From: Pestalotiopsis fici W106-1
Taxonomy: Eukaryota; Ascomycota; Sordariomycetes; Amphisphaeriales; Sporocadaceae
Direction: 5' to 3'
NCBI RefSeq assembly: GCF_000516985.1
Contig: NW_006917096.1
Location: 3,333,606-3,397,605 of the forward strand
Length of the DNA: 64,000 bases
Part shown: positions 23,358-33,554 of the stretch, piece by piece
Numbering within the stretch: position 1 is the first letter of the stretch
Layout: each line of letters starts with the position of its first letter
Translations under genes and position numbers: made by a program
Notes under the pieces: generated by a model
What the model was told of the DNA's origin: nothing
The model's database searches: none
The model's input: only the letters and a program-made list of their open reading frames with translations

Positions 23358-25273
23358 CTAGACAAAGTTGGCAGCAGACACCTGACTGGACCTCGAAGCT
23401 ACTGTGCCTACTTCCGCCGTGTCCTGTTCTTGTCCTGCTTCGGTCTTCTCTCCGAGTTCCTCGTTCGTATCCAGATCCAGCCTGGCGTACATCTCAACCA
23501 CATTGGTGACTCTCCTCATCTCGGCCGGAGCTCGCATGCACTGCCCGTGACCCCTGTCGTGCAAGTAGATGAGCTCGAGCTCGGCCCGGCCGGTCCACAG
23601 CTCAGGCGTCTTGCGCAACTCCTCCGCGTCCGCCGACGTAATGTAGCCCGCGTCGCTATAGTAGACGTAACCCGCCACGGCATTGGCGTTGATGATGCAG
23701 TCGCGCCCCGCGACCACGGCCGTCGTCCGGCGCCCCACGAGGTTCTCGCGCAAGAGGGTGTGTTCGGGCCAGTGCATCCGGCGCGCCAGAGTATGGGCGA
23801 CCCCCGGATCCAGAGCGGCGAGCGCGCGCGCCTGGAGTTCGGGCGCAGTCTGGGGCGTCCGCCGCGTCAGGTTGTAGACTGCGTCTGGGAGATGGGCTAG
23901 CAGCGCCACGGGATCACACAGCACCAGCGAGTCGACCTTGGCCGCGAGGGCCGGATCGTCCAGCAGTGGCCGTGCCAGCAACGTGCCGTACGAGTCGCCA
24001 ACAAGGACAAAGTCGTCAATGCCCTGCTGCGATAGAATCTCCGTCATGGCTTTTTGAAAGTCTGCTGGCGCCACGGCTTCGGGGCAGATGCGCATCGATA
24101 CCGGTAGCATCTCGAGCGCAAGGATACCAATATCCTTGGGGATGGTGTCGAGCCAGGCGACATAAGGCGACAGGCCCAGGCCGACGCCATGGAAGAAGAC
24201 CATAGGTCGATGTGTCTTGGACGTGTGTGGCCTGTAGAAATAGCTAAAGTGCGGCGAGGCTGACCTCCTAGCCGCGAATAATGTCATTAGCCGTAAGGGA
24301 AAGACTCTGAAGAAGGACGATCGTGGTTGTGCGTAAAAGTTGAAGCCCTTCATCATGAGACGTGCCACCGTGATAATATCCACCACGCCTATGACAATGT
24401 AGAAGAATATCGACCTGTGCGAAACTTGGACTGGGTCCAAGTGAAGCCGGATTGGTTTTGCGCCTGCGCGACCTCGAAGCAGTGTCAAGTTGGCTTTCTG
24501 TTCAATGAGCTCAATGTATTCCTCCAGCTCGTCTGCATCAACGCCCACATCTGTATCTGTCGCCCATAGGTATGATAGCAACCAATCTTTGATATCATCC
24601 CGATCTGATGATCAGACATTACTATTAGTCCTGTATGTTCATCTTTATTGTTTTAGGAGCAAGGATATTTATTCCCAGTCGGAACTTACAGATTTCGTCT
24701 AAATGCGCATTGCCCAACCATTTCCGAATGAATAATCGCGCATCGGATACTTGGTCCAAAGATACCTCAAACAAAGCCTTGCGTTGAGGTCGTGTGGTCA
24801 TCACCATAGGCCGACCTGGTTTCTGTACCCGGGCTTTAAAGGGCAGAAACCAGAGGAGATACCACAGAATCTCAATGGCTCCATAGCTCTCGACTAGTAT
24901 TGAGAATGGAAGCGATATAGCCCGTACGCCGCCAATAAATAATGCAGAGAGGAAGTATAGAAAACATGCTAAGCCGACGTATCCAGCGCCATACTTGGTG
25001 GCTACAACAAGAGCATAGTTGACGGGCGTCTGGTTGACCAACATCTTGCCGGCTCCTGCACCTATCGATGACTGATGATTTTCTTTCAGCGTGGAAAATC
25101 CATTTGACATGCAAAACGTATAGGAAAATAAGCTTTGCCCTTCCCTATACCCTGCAGGATTCTGGACGATGCTTGGGTTTTGAACCAAAGGGTATTGGCT
25201 GTATGAGCCTACCTGCTACAAGAGTGTCGAACCAGTTGTAGAATTCCATGGGCCGAGATCTTCCGGTTGACAT
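23358..25273 (-). CDS. Membrane-anchored alpha/beta hydrolase
   Basis: Three exons, 25213-25273, 24690-25061 and 23358-24604, give 559 aa. Donors are G|GTAGGC and T|GTAAGT, all phase 1. The N-terminal third has at least two hydrophobic helices (GAGYVGLACFLYFLSALFIGG; IEILWYLLWFLPF), and a third occurs at about 210-225 (FFYIVIGVVDIITVA). The hydrolase domain follows: oxyanion-type HGVGLG (about 283-288), nucleophile elbow GDSYG (Ser about 349), and candidate acid and base Asp446 (GRD) and His497 (HDRGHG). This layout is common in uncharacterised fungal integral-membrane hydrolases; substrate unknown. The stop is followed by only 187 bases before the convergent reductase gene. Confidence 0.82.
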
Positions 25274-25760
25274 TTTCGAAACCAGACAGTATGTTGGTGT
25301 GACCGGTTCACTTTAATTTGGCCGACAAATTTGACCCAAGGCCGGTGCTTCAAACCGAATTGTTAATGCGACCCACCGTCATAGTCGTCTCCTGTCGCAA
25401 GTCTGGCTGAAGTTGCCCTTCGCGATAACCCTGCATCCAGACGAGAACCAGTCCTAGGATATGGACATTTGCAATTGTATTCCACTAAACAATGGAATAA
25501 ATTATAACATATTTTATTCATCATGCAATTTTTGTGTCTAGTAACTCTATTTGCACTCGCAATGCATTATTTTGTCTTTGCCGGGTACATGACTTTTTGA
25601 GATGACCGCGTTCCAGGATCGTGTCTTCCCGTTCTGATACTCCAAAACTCCTCAAGCGCCGTTTCATTCTTGCACTGCCCAGTTTCGCCCAATACGCTCG
25701 CTCTCCTTGCCACCAAAAAAGAAAAACCATGAATCCGAATACCAATTTGAATGATGCCTC
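25274..25760. other. Intergenic region, nothing supported
   Basis: About 0.5 kb between the hydrolase start and the stop of the MDR enzyme, both on the minus strand. A 74-codon open frame on the minus strand (25521-25745) has no recognisable features. Confidence 0.5.
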
Positions 25761-26924
25761 TTAATTCAACATGTCAACAATCAACTTCTTTCCGGCCATG
25801 TCGCCGCGCTTGAGCCTGTCAAGGCCCTTTTCCACCACATCCAGGCCGCCGCTGAGCACCTCAATCTCCGGGAGCCGAATCTCGCCAGCCTCGACCAACC
25901 GGGTGAGCTGGTCCGAGTAGACGGCCGAGGCGGGGTTGAGGACAAACTGCTTCATCTCCACATTGAGCACCTCGATATTGTCTGCCACCTCGACCTTGGG
26001 CGCCCAGGCCAGCGGAGCAAAGCGCGCGGATCGCGTCGCCGACAGGCACCGCAGCGTCGCGAGCGCCGTCTTGGCGCCCACGAGGTCGACGCCCATGGTC
26101 ACGTCGTCGCCGGCGTAGCGCTGGACCTCGGCGACAATCTCGTCCTCGGTCTTGCCGTCGCGCGCCACCACGTGCGCGGCTCCCAGGTCCAGGAGCATGG
26201 GCGCCGTCTTGGCCGAGCTGACGCAGACGACGCGCAGGCCCGCGCGCCGCGCCAGCTGCGTGAGGAACTGGCCCGTTACCGAGGAGCCGCCCCAGATGAG
26301 CAGGGCGGGAGTTGTGGCGGCAGCGTCGACGGGCTTGCACGGGGGCGTGGTGGGCGGCGTCATCATGTCCGAGGTGGCATCGCCGTACGGTAGCGGGACC
26401 TCGAACCACCGCCACAGCGTCATGGCGGCCGTGAGCCCGCAGACGCCCAGACAGGCGCCGTCAGTGTAGGACATGGCCTCGGGCATGGCGGAGACGGTGT
26501 GCTGCGGCACAATGACGTAGTCCTGGAAGCAGCCGGCGCGGCGATCGCGGTAGTAGGTCGAGGTCCAGACGCGCTGGCCGGGATGGAGATGCGCGACGCC
26601 GGCGCCAACCTCTTCCACGACGCCGGCCATTTCGCGGCCCGTGATCCACGGGAGTTGCGGCAGGCAAAAGTTGTAGTCGACGGACTTGTAGTCAATCTGG
26701 TTCAGGCCGACTGCACAGGTGCGGATCTTGACCTCGTGGTCGGCCAGGTAGGCTGGCGTAGCAAAGTCTTGTCGCAGCTCGTATTTCCTCTCATGGTTCA
26801 CGACGAGTGCCCTTTGTGTGAATGTGGTTGGTTGCAATTCTGTAATTGTGACTGCGGCTTGTTCCTTGCTGGGAAGCTCTGAGACAAGGGCTGGTTGCAC
26901 CAGCTGTGTGGCTGTGGCTGCCAT
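25761..26924 (-). CDS. MDR-family zinc-type alcohol dehydrogenase-like protein, trans-enoyl-reductase type
   Basis: NADPH-dependent oxidoreductase of the medium-chain dehydrogenase superfamily. Intronless, 387 aa, ATG at 26924. The GroES-like domain (about 35-150) includes VGLNQIDYKSVD and PWITGREMAGVVEEVGAGV. The Rossmann domain starts near 205 with LIWGGSSVTGQFLTQLA, the nucleotide-binding G-G-S-S-x-x-G typical of the ToxD/LovC trans-enoyl reductase group, which lacks structural and catalytic zinc. In clusters such enzymes serve a partner polyketide synthase, but none is present in this window. The insertion TPPTTPPCKPVDAAATTP before the Rossmann strand is Pro/Thr rich. GC content is visibly higher than in the flanking DNA. 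Confidence 0.82.
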   Translation of the reverse strand: MAATATQLVQPALVSELPSKEQAAVTITELQPTTFTQRALVVNHERKYELRQDFATPAYLADHEVKIRTCAVGLNQIDYKSVDYNFCLPQLPWITGREMAGVVEEVGAGVAHLHPGQRVWTSTYYRDRRAGCFQDYVIVPQHTVSAMPEAMSYTDGACLGVCGLTAAMTLWRWFEVPLPYGDATSDMMTPPTTPPCKPVDAAATTPALLIWGGSSVTGQFLTQLARRAGLRVVCVSSAKTAPMLLDLGAAHVVARDGKTEDEIVAEVQRYAGDDVTMGVDLVGAKTALATLRCLSATRSARFAPLAWAPKVEVADNIEVLNVEMKQFVLNPASAVYSDQLTRLVEAGEIRLPEIEVLSGGLDVVEKGLDRLKRGDMAGKKLIVDMLN

Positions 26925-29237
26925 CTTTCCCAGGTGCTCTATCCGACAGACAGTGTACTAATCGTTGATCGTGGTCAAGCAAAGAGTTGCAATGGCGGTA
27001 ATTGATGGTGTGTTGCAATGAACTTTTGCTCCTGTAGGTGTAGGGGAAATTGCTCTAATTTGATATAACAACCATTCCTAAAACTCGACAGGGCTGCTTG
27101 GGCGAATATGTATTCGCTGGCGACGGTAAACGTCATGATCTCCTTTGAGGCGGCAATGCACTATTTCGCCTCTTAGCCCCGGTTACCGGGCAGCATTATC
27201 GACGGCAATTCATGGGCACGTGGAACCGTGTTCCGAACCGTATTGTGATCATCTTTATCGGAACTTGAGTTCGGATCCGTCCGAGTGGCTTTTCTTGGTG
27301 TTTTCAGAATAGATTGACGCTCTCAAAACTAATTGCCTACACACAACTATATGTCACGCTGTTTACGAGAATCTGGGGGCGATATGGAAAATGATCGGAA
27401 ATAAACAAATCTTTGCAATCGGAAATAAAAAATTGGTCACACTGATCAGATCAGCATTCTTGGATTTATCGCATGCCCATTAATCTGTTCATTGTTGGCC
27501 ATCTACACTATGCCAACGGGATCTTGCTCACCTCCCGATAGCGTAGGTGGGCATTTCGGATCATCCGATGGGGCCTCCGACTTGGCACCCATTATCTCTG
27601 AGATCTAGAGCACTCAAGGCACTATAGAATCCCCAACACACTAGCGTGATAAGCGGGACATCTAACTCAATCTGTCGGGTAACTACCGTTTCCTAAATTA
27701 CTTGCAGAGCTGCCACGTTGAATGATGAACCGGGAGTTCGGGTCGCATGTCTGTGCCGATGGCATGGAGGCAACGAAAAGAAAGCAAGGGCTCACCACGG
27801 AATTTGCCATGTCAAGTTGAGCTAACTCAAGGTCTGGACTCTGAACCGCAAGGAAAGTTCCATTGAAGGAATGCTTAAAGTCGAATGGCTTCTTGCATTT
27901 CATGTTATGTTGGTGGGATCGACAACCATTGCAGAGTAGAAAACGAGCTGCTGATGATATGGCACGTTGCGATACAACTACATACCTCACATCCCTATAT
28001 ACTTCAATCAGTTGGACAAGAACATGATGGCTCGTAGTGCTTTGATCTGTCGATTTAAAAGTACAAAATTAAGCCGATTGACTCGTGATATGGAGTATGG
28101 GGGACAACTCAGAAGGCTGACTAGCGTTTGGTTAGCGATCACATAAAGCTATATAGCTTATCTCGGGCTGACAAAGCATGTCAAGACTGATAGGTAACTT
28201 ACATGCTTGGATAGACAGGCGGCTTCGCCATTAGCCGCACTCTTCTCCATGCAATTCATGGTGCAGCCGTGTTGAACTATGGGGTCTGGCAAAGACCTTG
28301 CAATGTGGAATTGCACCCTACATTGTCTCGCCAAAGTCAGAATCAACTACCGGCATTGTGCATCATCCAACTATGAGTCTGTTTTGCACCCTGGGTGAGA
28401 CAAGTGCGGGCTGAAAGTTTAGAGAGACATGAAGTGTATTAATCATTTGCGCGAATGCATGTCGTCCGGGAATGATTATACTTTGATAGTCCACGTGGTT
28501 ACTTGGTTCTAAACTCCGCACAGCCAACATACGGGACGTTTCTAAATGAGTACCAATGTGAGGTGTATTTCTATAATCGGCGTACCAAAGTCCATTTTGA
28601 TGTATGCTCTTTCTGATGGCTTATATAGAAACATAAGATGGATGTCTGGAAGGGTGTTTTTGATTGAGACTAATTCATTTACCGCATTAACTTCAAAGCG
28701 TAGGGCTTTTGAACGAACAGAAGCTGAGTCTTCTCTCCGTGTTGCGTTCATGACAGCGGCGATTTGCACAATGAATAACGTTATACTTAATCAACCCCTC
28801 TGTTTATCTGCGATGCAAAACTCTTCATGCCACACAATCTTTTCACAAGTGAATATCAATCAAATTCAAACAGGTACTCAAAACCATTGAAATTTATTGT
28901 GGCTATGTGACTAGGGAAACTTCATCTATGAAAACAGCCGCAAGAGCATAAGATGACTAGCATGATACAAACTTTAAGTTTTGATGCACATTGTATCGAA
29001 CGGATAGTCCCGCAGGAAACTTACATATGCAGGATCCACAATCCACGATTTGCATTGTGCCTCGCAGAATGGCTTAGGAGGAGTGCCGCGTTGCAGGCGG
29101 AAATAAAGAGCAAATTGTCATGAGCATCTTTGGACATAAATAGGACGTTGGTCCAGAGGCTTAGAGAAATCCCATCAAAGAGAAAGAATCATCAGCATAT
29201 ACCTGACTATTTGATCTGCAACCTATAATCAGCAAAG
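26925..29237. other. Intergenic region between divergent MDR and tyrosinase genes
   Basis: About 2.3 kb, AT-rich. It should contain both promoters; a TATA-like CATAAATAG lies near 29135, about 100 bases before the tyrosinase ATG. Two minus-strand frames (27667-27990 and 28158-28346) end near donor-like sites but do not assemble into a gene. Confidence 0.45.
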
Positions 29238-31476
29238 ATGCCGGCTACGTACCCAATCCAAGGAATACCCGTTCCTGCCGGGTACACGTCTCCTCCCCTG
29301 AGACTCGAAATCAACGAACTTGCGGACAGTACCGACGCAAAGCTTACAAAGCAATTCTCCCTCTTTGTTCGCGCCCTTCGGGTGTTCGAAGAGAAGGCTG
29401 TTGACGATCCTCTTGGGTACTATCAGATTGCCGGTAAGCTATTCTGCAGTACCTTGACCACAAGTAACAACTGATTACTCATATCATACAGGTATCCATA
29501 GTGAGCCCCGAGTTCCCTGGGATGGCGAGTCACCAGCCCCAGGAAAGGAATTCTGTGCTCATGATCAGGTCACGTTCCCTACGTGGCACCGCCCATACAT
29601 GCTGCTGTTTGAGGTGAGATTCCTAAGCAGTTGACATCTGTAAAGTCGCACTCATTAACATCTAGAAAGCAAAGGCTATGGGAGATCATGAAGAAGGAGG
29701 TTCTGCAGAAGATGGATTTCTCCAAGTCGGCTAATGCCAAAGACAAGTGGATCGAGGCTGCTGATAGCTGGCGACTTCCATACTGGGATTGGGCTCTCAG
29801 GCAACCATATTCCGACGAGGCAGGCTTGCCGTGGGTCTTTACAGATGAACAGCTTTGTATCGAAGCTCCTGGTGGTCGTCAGGAGAATGTCCCCAATCCC
29901 TTGTGGCTTTTCTTGAACCCCATGAAGGATGGTAGTGGTACACCCGTGGCCTTTGGGGACCCAAAAATGGGCAATAATGCCTGGAAGCTGAGCGCTGATT
30001 CCATTCCTGTAAGTGAGATTTGGCGCCTTTTATTTGAACTAGAACTCTAACAATTGCAGTGGGATTTGAGCAGCGGTATTAGCCGCTACGGCATGGTGAT
30101 GGATGCTGGAGGAAAATGGTCAGGGCTCCAAGGAGTCAACAACTGGGAAGCAGTAAATGACAACATGGCTGATCCTTACTGGTACTCGATTGCCGGTGGC
30201 CAATTCCGCGAGGCAGTCAGTCGAATGTTCAGCCCAGGTTATCTACAGACATGGAGCGACTTTGCCACGGTTCGCAAGGACGTCGATAAGAAAGTCCGCT
30301 TCTTGTCCCTAGAGTATATCCACAACAACGTTCATGTAAGTCTTTCTCGCCATACTGGTGCCCTCTTTGTCGCACATGACTTACTAACGGCACTCAGAAT
30401 GACTCTGGAGGTTTTATTCCCCAGAATGGCGTCGGACATCACTCGGATGTGCCCGTAGCAGCCTTCGATCCTCTGTTCTGGATGCATCATTGGTACGTTG
30501 AAACCCAAACATCACGAGCACCTTGGCCGGGATTCAACTGATAATTTTCAGCAATATTGATCGTTTATTGGCCATTTGGCAGAAGCTGAATCCCAAACTC
30601 TGGTTCGATCACCCAGAGCCTGGTGATAACAAGCCCACTGATCCTCTTTTGCCCTTCCACAAGGACACCTCTGGTGGTCTCCATACGAGCGACTCAGTGA
30701 GGGACCACACTGCTCTCGGCTATGATTACGCCGAATGCGTTCCAAAGAAACAGGCCAGAAATACCAATGGGAGTCTGAACCAGGAAGAGTACGCCAAGCA
30801 GATCCGCGCTTCCATCATGAAGTTGTATCCGAGTACCGCATCGATTGCCATTGACAATATCCAACTTCCCGGACTTGCAAAGACCGAAGACCAGAAGACT
30901 TTCCATGACTATGTCATCAACATCATCTATGACCGATATGCCCTCGGTGGCACCAGCTATGCCATCAATTTCTACCTGGGTGAAGGTGTAGGAATTGACA
31001 CTCGATCGGCCAATCGAGAGAATCTTTGTGGCAAGGTCTATACCTTTTCCAACGATCCGCGTCGATGCACAAGCTGTTCCCAGAACAGCAGCAGCGGCAA
31101 GCTGAGCACGGCCCAGATCATTCTGACATCCACATTGGGCCAGCGTTTCAAGCGCGACATCATGTACATGATCCGCAGGAGTGCGCCCCGAGGCGCCGAC
31201 GGCACCATGCTTGGTTTAGGTCCCGAAGAAGTAGAGCACTACCTCAAGAAGAACTTGCGATGGGAGTACGTTGATGCGAGGGGACAGGTTCGTCCTGCTA
31301 CGGACTTTCCTAGAACCAAGGTTGTTGTGCTTCAAGGACAAGGCAATATTCCTACGGGCCGCAGCGGTGAAATGAGCTCATATGATGGATACAAGCCAAT
31401 AATCGGTGCCACTTCAGGCAAGGCAGGCGGCGTTGGCGAGAACGATCCCGAGTATGGAAGAAACGCGTCATTCTAA
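29238..31476 (+). CDS. Tyrosinase (type 3 copper polyphenol oxidase)
   Basis: Oxidises phenols to o-quinones, in melanin or specialised metabolism. Six exons, 29238-29433, 29492-29613, 29670-30008, 30060-30335, 30398-30492 and 30552-31476, give 650 aa. CuA ligands are H68, H89 and H98 (in FCAHD and WHRPY). C87 sits two residues before H89 in the C-x-H arrangement that forms the thioether bridge in fungal tyrosinases. CuB has H307 and H311 (YIHNNVH), then the DPLFWMHHCNIDR block with H341/H342. A C-terminal shielding domain of about 250 residues follows, with CGKVYTF and a CTSC pair. No signal peptide: the N-terminus MPATYPIQGIPVPAGY matches the cytosolic melB-like type. The third donor (FE|GTGAGA) and its acceptor AAAG|CAA are slightly weak but keep the frame. 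Confidence 0.93.
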
Positions 31477-31676
31477 GGGCTGACATGAGTCAATGGGTCG
31501 AGAGGCTTCATTGCTGATAGTATTACCCTTTTCAAATAGTTATTACAGAACGATCCACTACGCTATGAATAGTGTCGGCATCAGAAGTGATGATACGAGC
31601 GCTACATCAGAGAAGCACAGTAATCTAGCTTTTGAAAATGCCCGATCAATGAATATGTAGCGGGACCAATTGTCAG

Positions 31677-32753
31677 CTATAGAGTTAGGCGAGCGACCCT
31701 CCCTGCCTCACCCGATGCCCAGCAGACACGTCCGTCAACACATTCGACGCTATCGAATGAACCAGAATCGAATCCCTTCCAAGTTTTCCCTTTATCAAAG
31801 CTGACATCGGATCCAGTTGGCCCAACAGCAACAGCCACGCCGCACAAGCCCGGGACCCAACTAGATCCGGAGCGGTAACCACCCGGAAACTTTTCTGACG
31901 AGATCCAGGTGGCCCCACCATCATCGGACCATGCCGAGATCTTGTTTGTGATGTTTGGGCTCTCGTAGTCGCCACCAACGGCGATACCATGCACCGCATC
32001 CTTGAAGGCCACCGAGAACACACCGGCGGCAGCACCTCCGGCAATGGAGCTGTTTGACACGTCCCAAGAGTGACCATCCACGCTGCGAAAGATTCTACCG
32101 GGATCGACGCCCCCAGAGGCAAGATACCACCTGCCAGCCGCCGTTGATAGACATGTGCCGCTCCCAGCAAAACCAAACTCCCCATCCAATGCTTCTGGCA
32201 TGCCGCTGTCATCGACGATAGCCCAAGATTGACCTGCATCCAGCGTCTCCAGAAGCCTGAATTTGCCGTCGACGGGATCGCTCATGGCCAGACCGTGCTG
32301 CGGGGTATCGAATGCCAGACAGTCGTAAAAGGCTGCAGCGTCATCATTGACAAATGGCACCGCCCACGTCTCTCCTCCATCTCGGGTCGAGTAGATGCGA
32401 GATTGATTGCCCTCGCTAATGGACAGCGCAATCGCCTCGGTCGCCGACCACGCCTGTATGTCGCGAAACTGGAGCTCTGCGTCCTCTGGAGCCAGTGCGG
32501 GGCCAACCGAGTCCCAGGTCTGACCCGCGTTGAGAGTGACCAATATTGTGCCATTGGTTCCAGCAATCCAGGCAATATCACCCGAAACGGGCGATAGACC
32601 GCGGAAGCGTTGTGTGCTGCCAGTGGCCGAGACCTGCCAGGTCAAATTTCGGGAGCCATTTGCTGCGTAGGCTGGCGGTATTCGAGGTGGCGATCCATTG
32701 ACCAGGCAGAAGGCCGTTGTCAGTAATAGAAATGGCGTGTGTAATGCCCTCAT
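31677..32753 (-). CDS. Secreted YCF48/HCF136-like beta-propeller protein
   Basis: Intronless, 358 aa. The N-terminal signal peptide is MRALHTPFLLLTTAFCLVNG. Repeated blades end in GxTW or SW motifs: NAGQTWDSV, DGGETWAVPF, DAGQSWAIV, VDGHSWDVS, DDGGATWISS and KGKTWKGF. This is the BNR/YCF48 pattern of photosystem II assembly factor HCF136 and of bacterial relatives. Fungal copies are often labelled oxidoreductase without experimental support. Several NxS/T sites fit secretion. It is convergent with the tyrosinase gene, with 200 bases between the stops. Function unknown; a glycan- or protein-binding role is a guess from the fold. Confidence 0.82.
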   Translation of the reverse strand: MRALHTPFLLLTTAFCLVNGSPPRIPPAYAANGSRNLTWQVSATGSTQRFRGLSPVSGDIAWIAGTNGTILVTLNAGQTWDSVGPALAPEDAELQFRDIQAWSATEAIALSISEGNQSRIYSTRDGGETWAVPFVNDDAAAFYDCLAFDTPQHGLAMSDPVDGKFRLLETLDAGQSWAIVDDSGMPEALDGEFGFAGSGTCLSTAAGRWYLASGGVDPGRIFRSVDGHSWDVSNSSIAGGAAAGVFSVAFKDAVHGIAVGGDYESPNITNKISAWSDDGGATWISSEKFPGGYRSGSSWVPGLCGVAVAVGPTGSDVSFDKGKTWKGFDSGSFDSVECVDGRVCWASGEAGRVARLTL

Positions 32754-33554
32754 TGCCCTACGATTTTGAGTTGAAATCTCGGAAAACTACGCAAACTTGG
32801 TTCAAAACACTGAACCTGCACTTACGGCCTCGTCTTTATTCTTTTTTGTTTACATGCTTACTGGAGTCAGGGATCAATATGATCGCCTAGGGCCCATTCT
32901 GTCTGTCCTTGCCACTTTAGGCAGGTGCTAAGACATCCGCTGTGATTGAGCTTAACCTGGCCCAGGGATCGAACCAAGTACATAGTATGATCAAGAGGCT
33001 TTTATACAGTTGGTAAATCCAGAAGGCCATAAGAATTCCATCAAGTGCCATCGTCCATTTTGTTTGGTGCCGATGAGGAAATGGTCACCATTTCTGACGA
33101 TGTGATTGAGATGATGTATTACGCCCGAGTGGTGTATCACCAGAAAGTGATGCGACCAGCACCCAACATTCAGAGTAAAGATTCAATATGGTATATATTA
33201 ACGAAAAGAATGTGTGAACAGTCAGACTCGATAAGCCCGTTGGAAGGGTGCCACGTTCCACAGCCATAATGTGGCGCACCAGAAAATTTATTTCTTCTTT
33301 ATATAGTATAAAATATTCTACATTACCTGTTACTCTTCTAAAATAGAGTTGGGACAGCGAGAGAAGTAAAATAATTAGTGCACCACGAGATCACAAATGC
33401 TTGAGACAAAAGGCGACACAAAAGAGGAGATGCTTTTGAATGTGGTGGCGCTGCAGAGGCACCATGGTAGGTGCGGGGTGCATGGCCAGCAAACCTTGCG
33501 GCTGAATCCTCAGACATCCCGACCACGATATGATCGTGTTCCTTTGCGAATTGA
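32754..33554. other. Divergent intergenic region, nothing supported
   Basis: About 0.8 kb between divergent genes, AT-rich around 33290-33390. Expected to hold both promoters. A GGTTCGATCCC match at 32965-32975 (minus) resembles a tRNA B box but no tRNA fold surrounds it. Confidence 0.5.

Noticed and set aside
27667..28346. Two minus-strand frames, one with a GTAAGT donor-like end and several Cys
   Set aside because: I tried to join them as a small secreted cysteine-rich protein, but no frame-consistent splice connection or signal peptide was found.
32965..32975. tRNA B-box match GGTTCGATCCC on the minus strand
   Set aside because: No A box, acceptor stem or anticodon arm can be folded around it.
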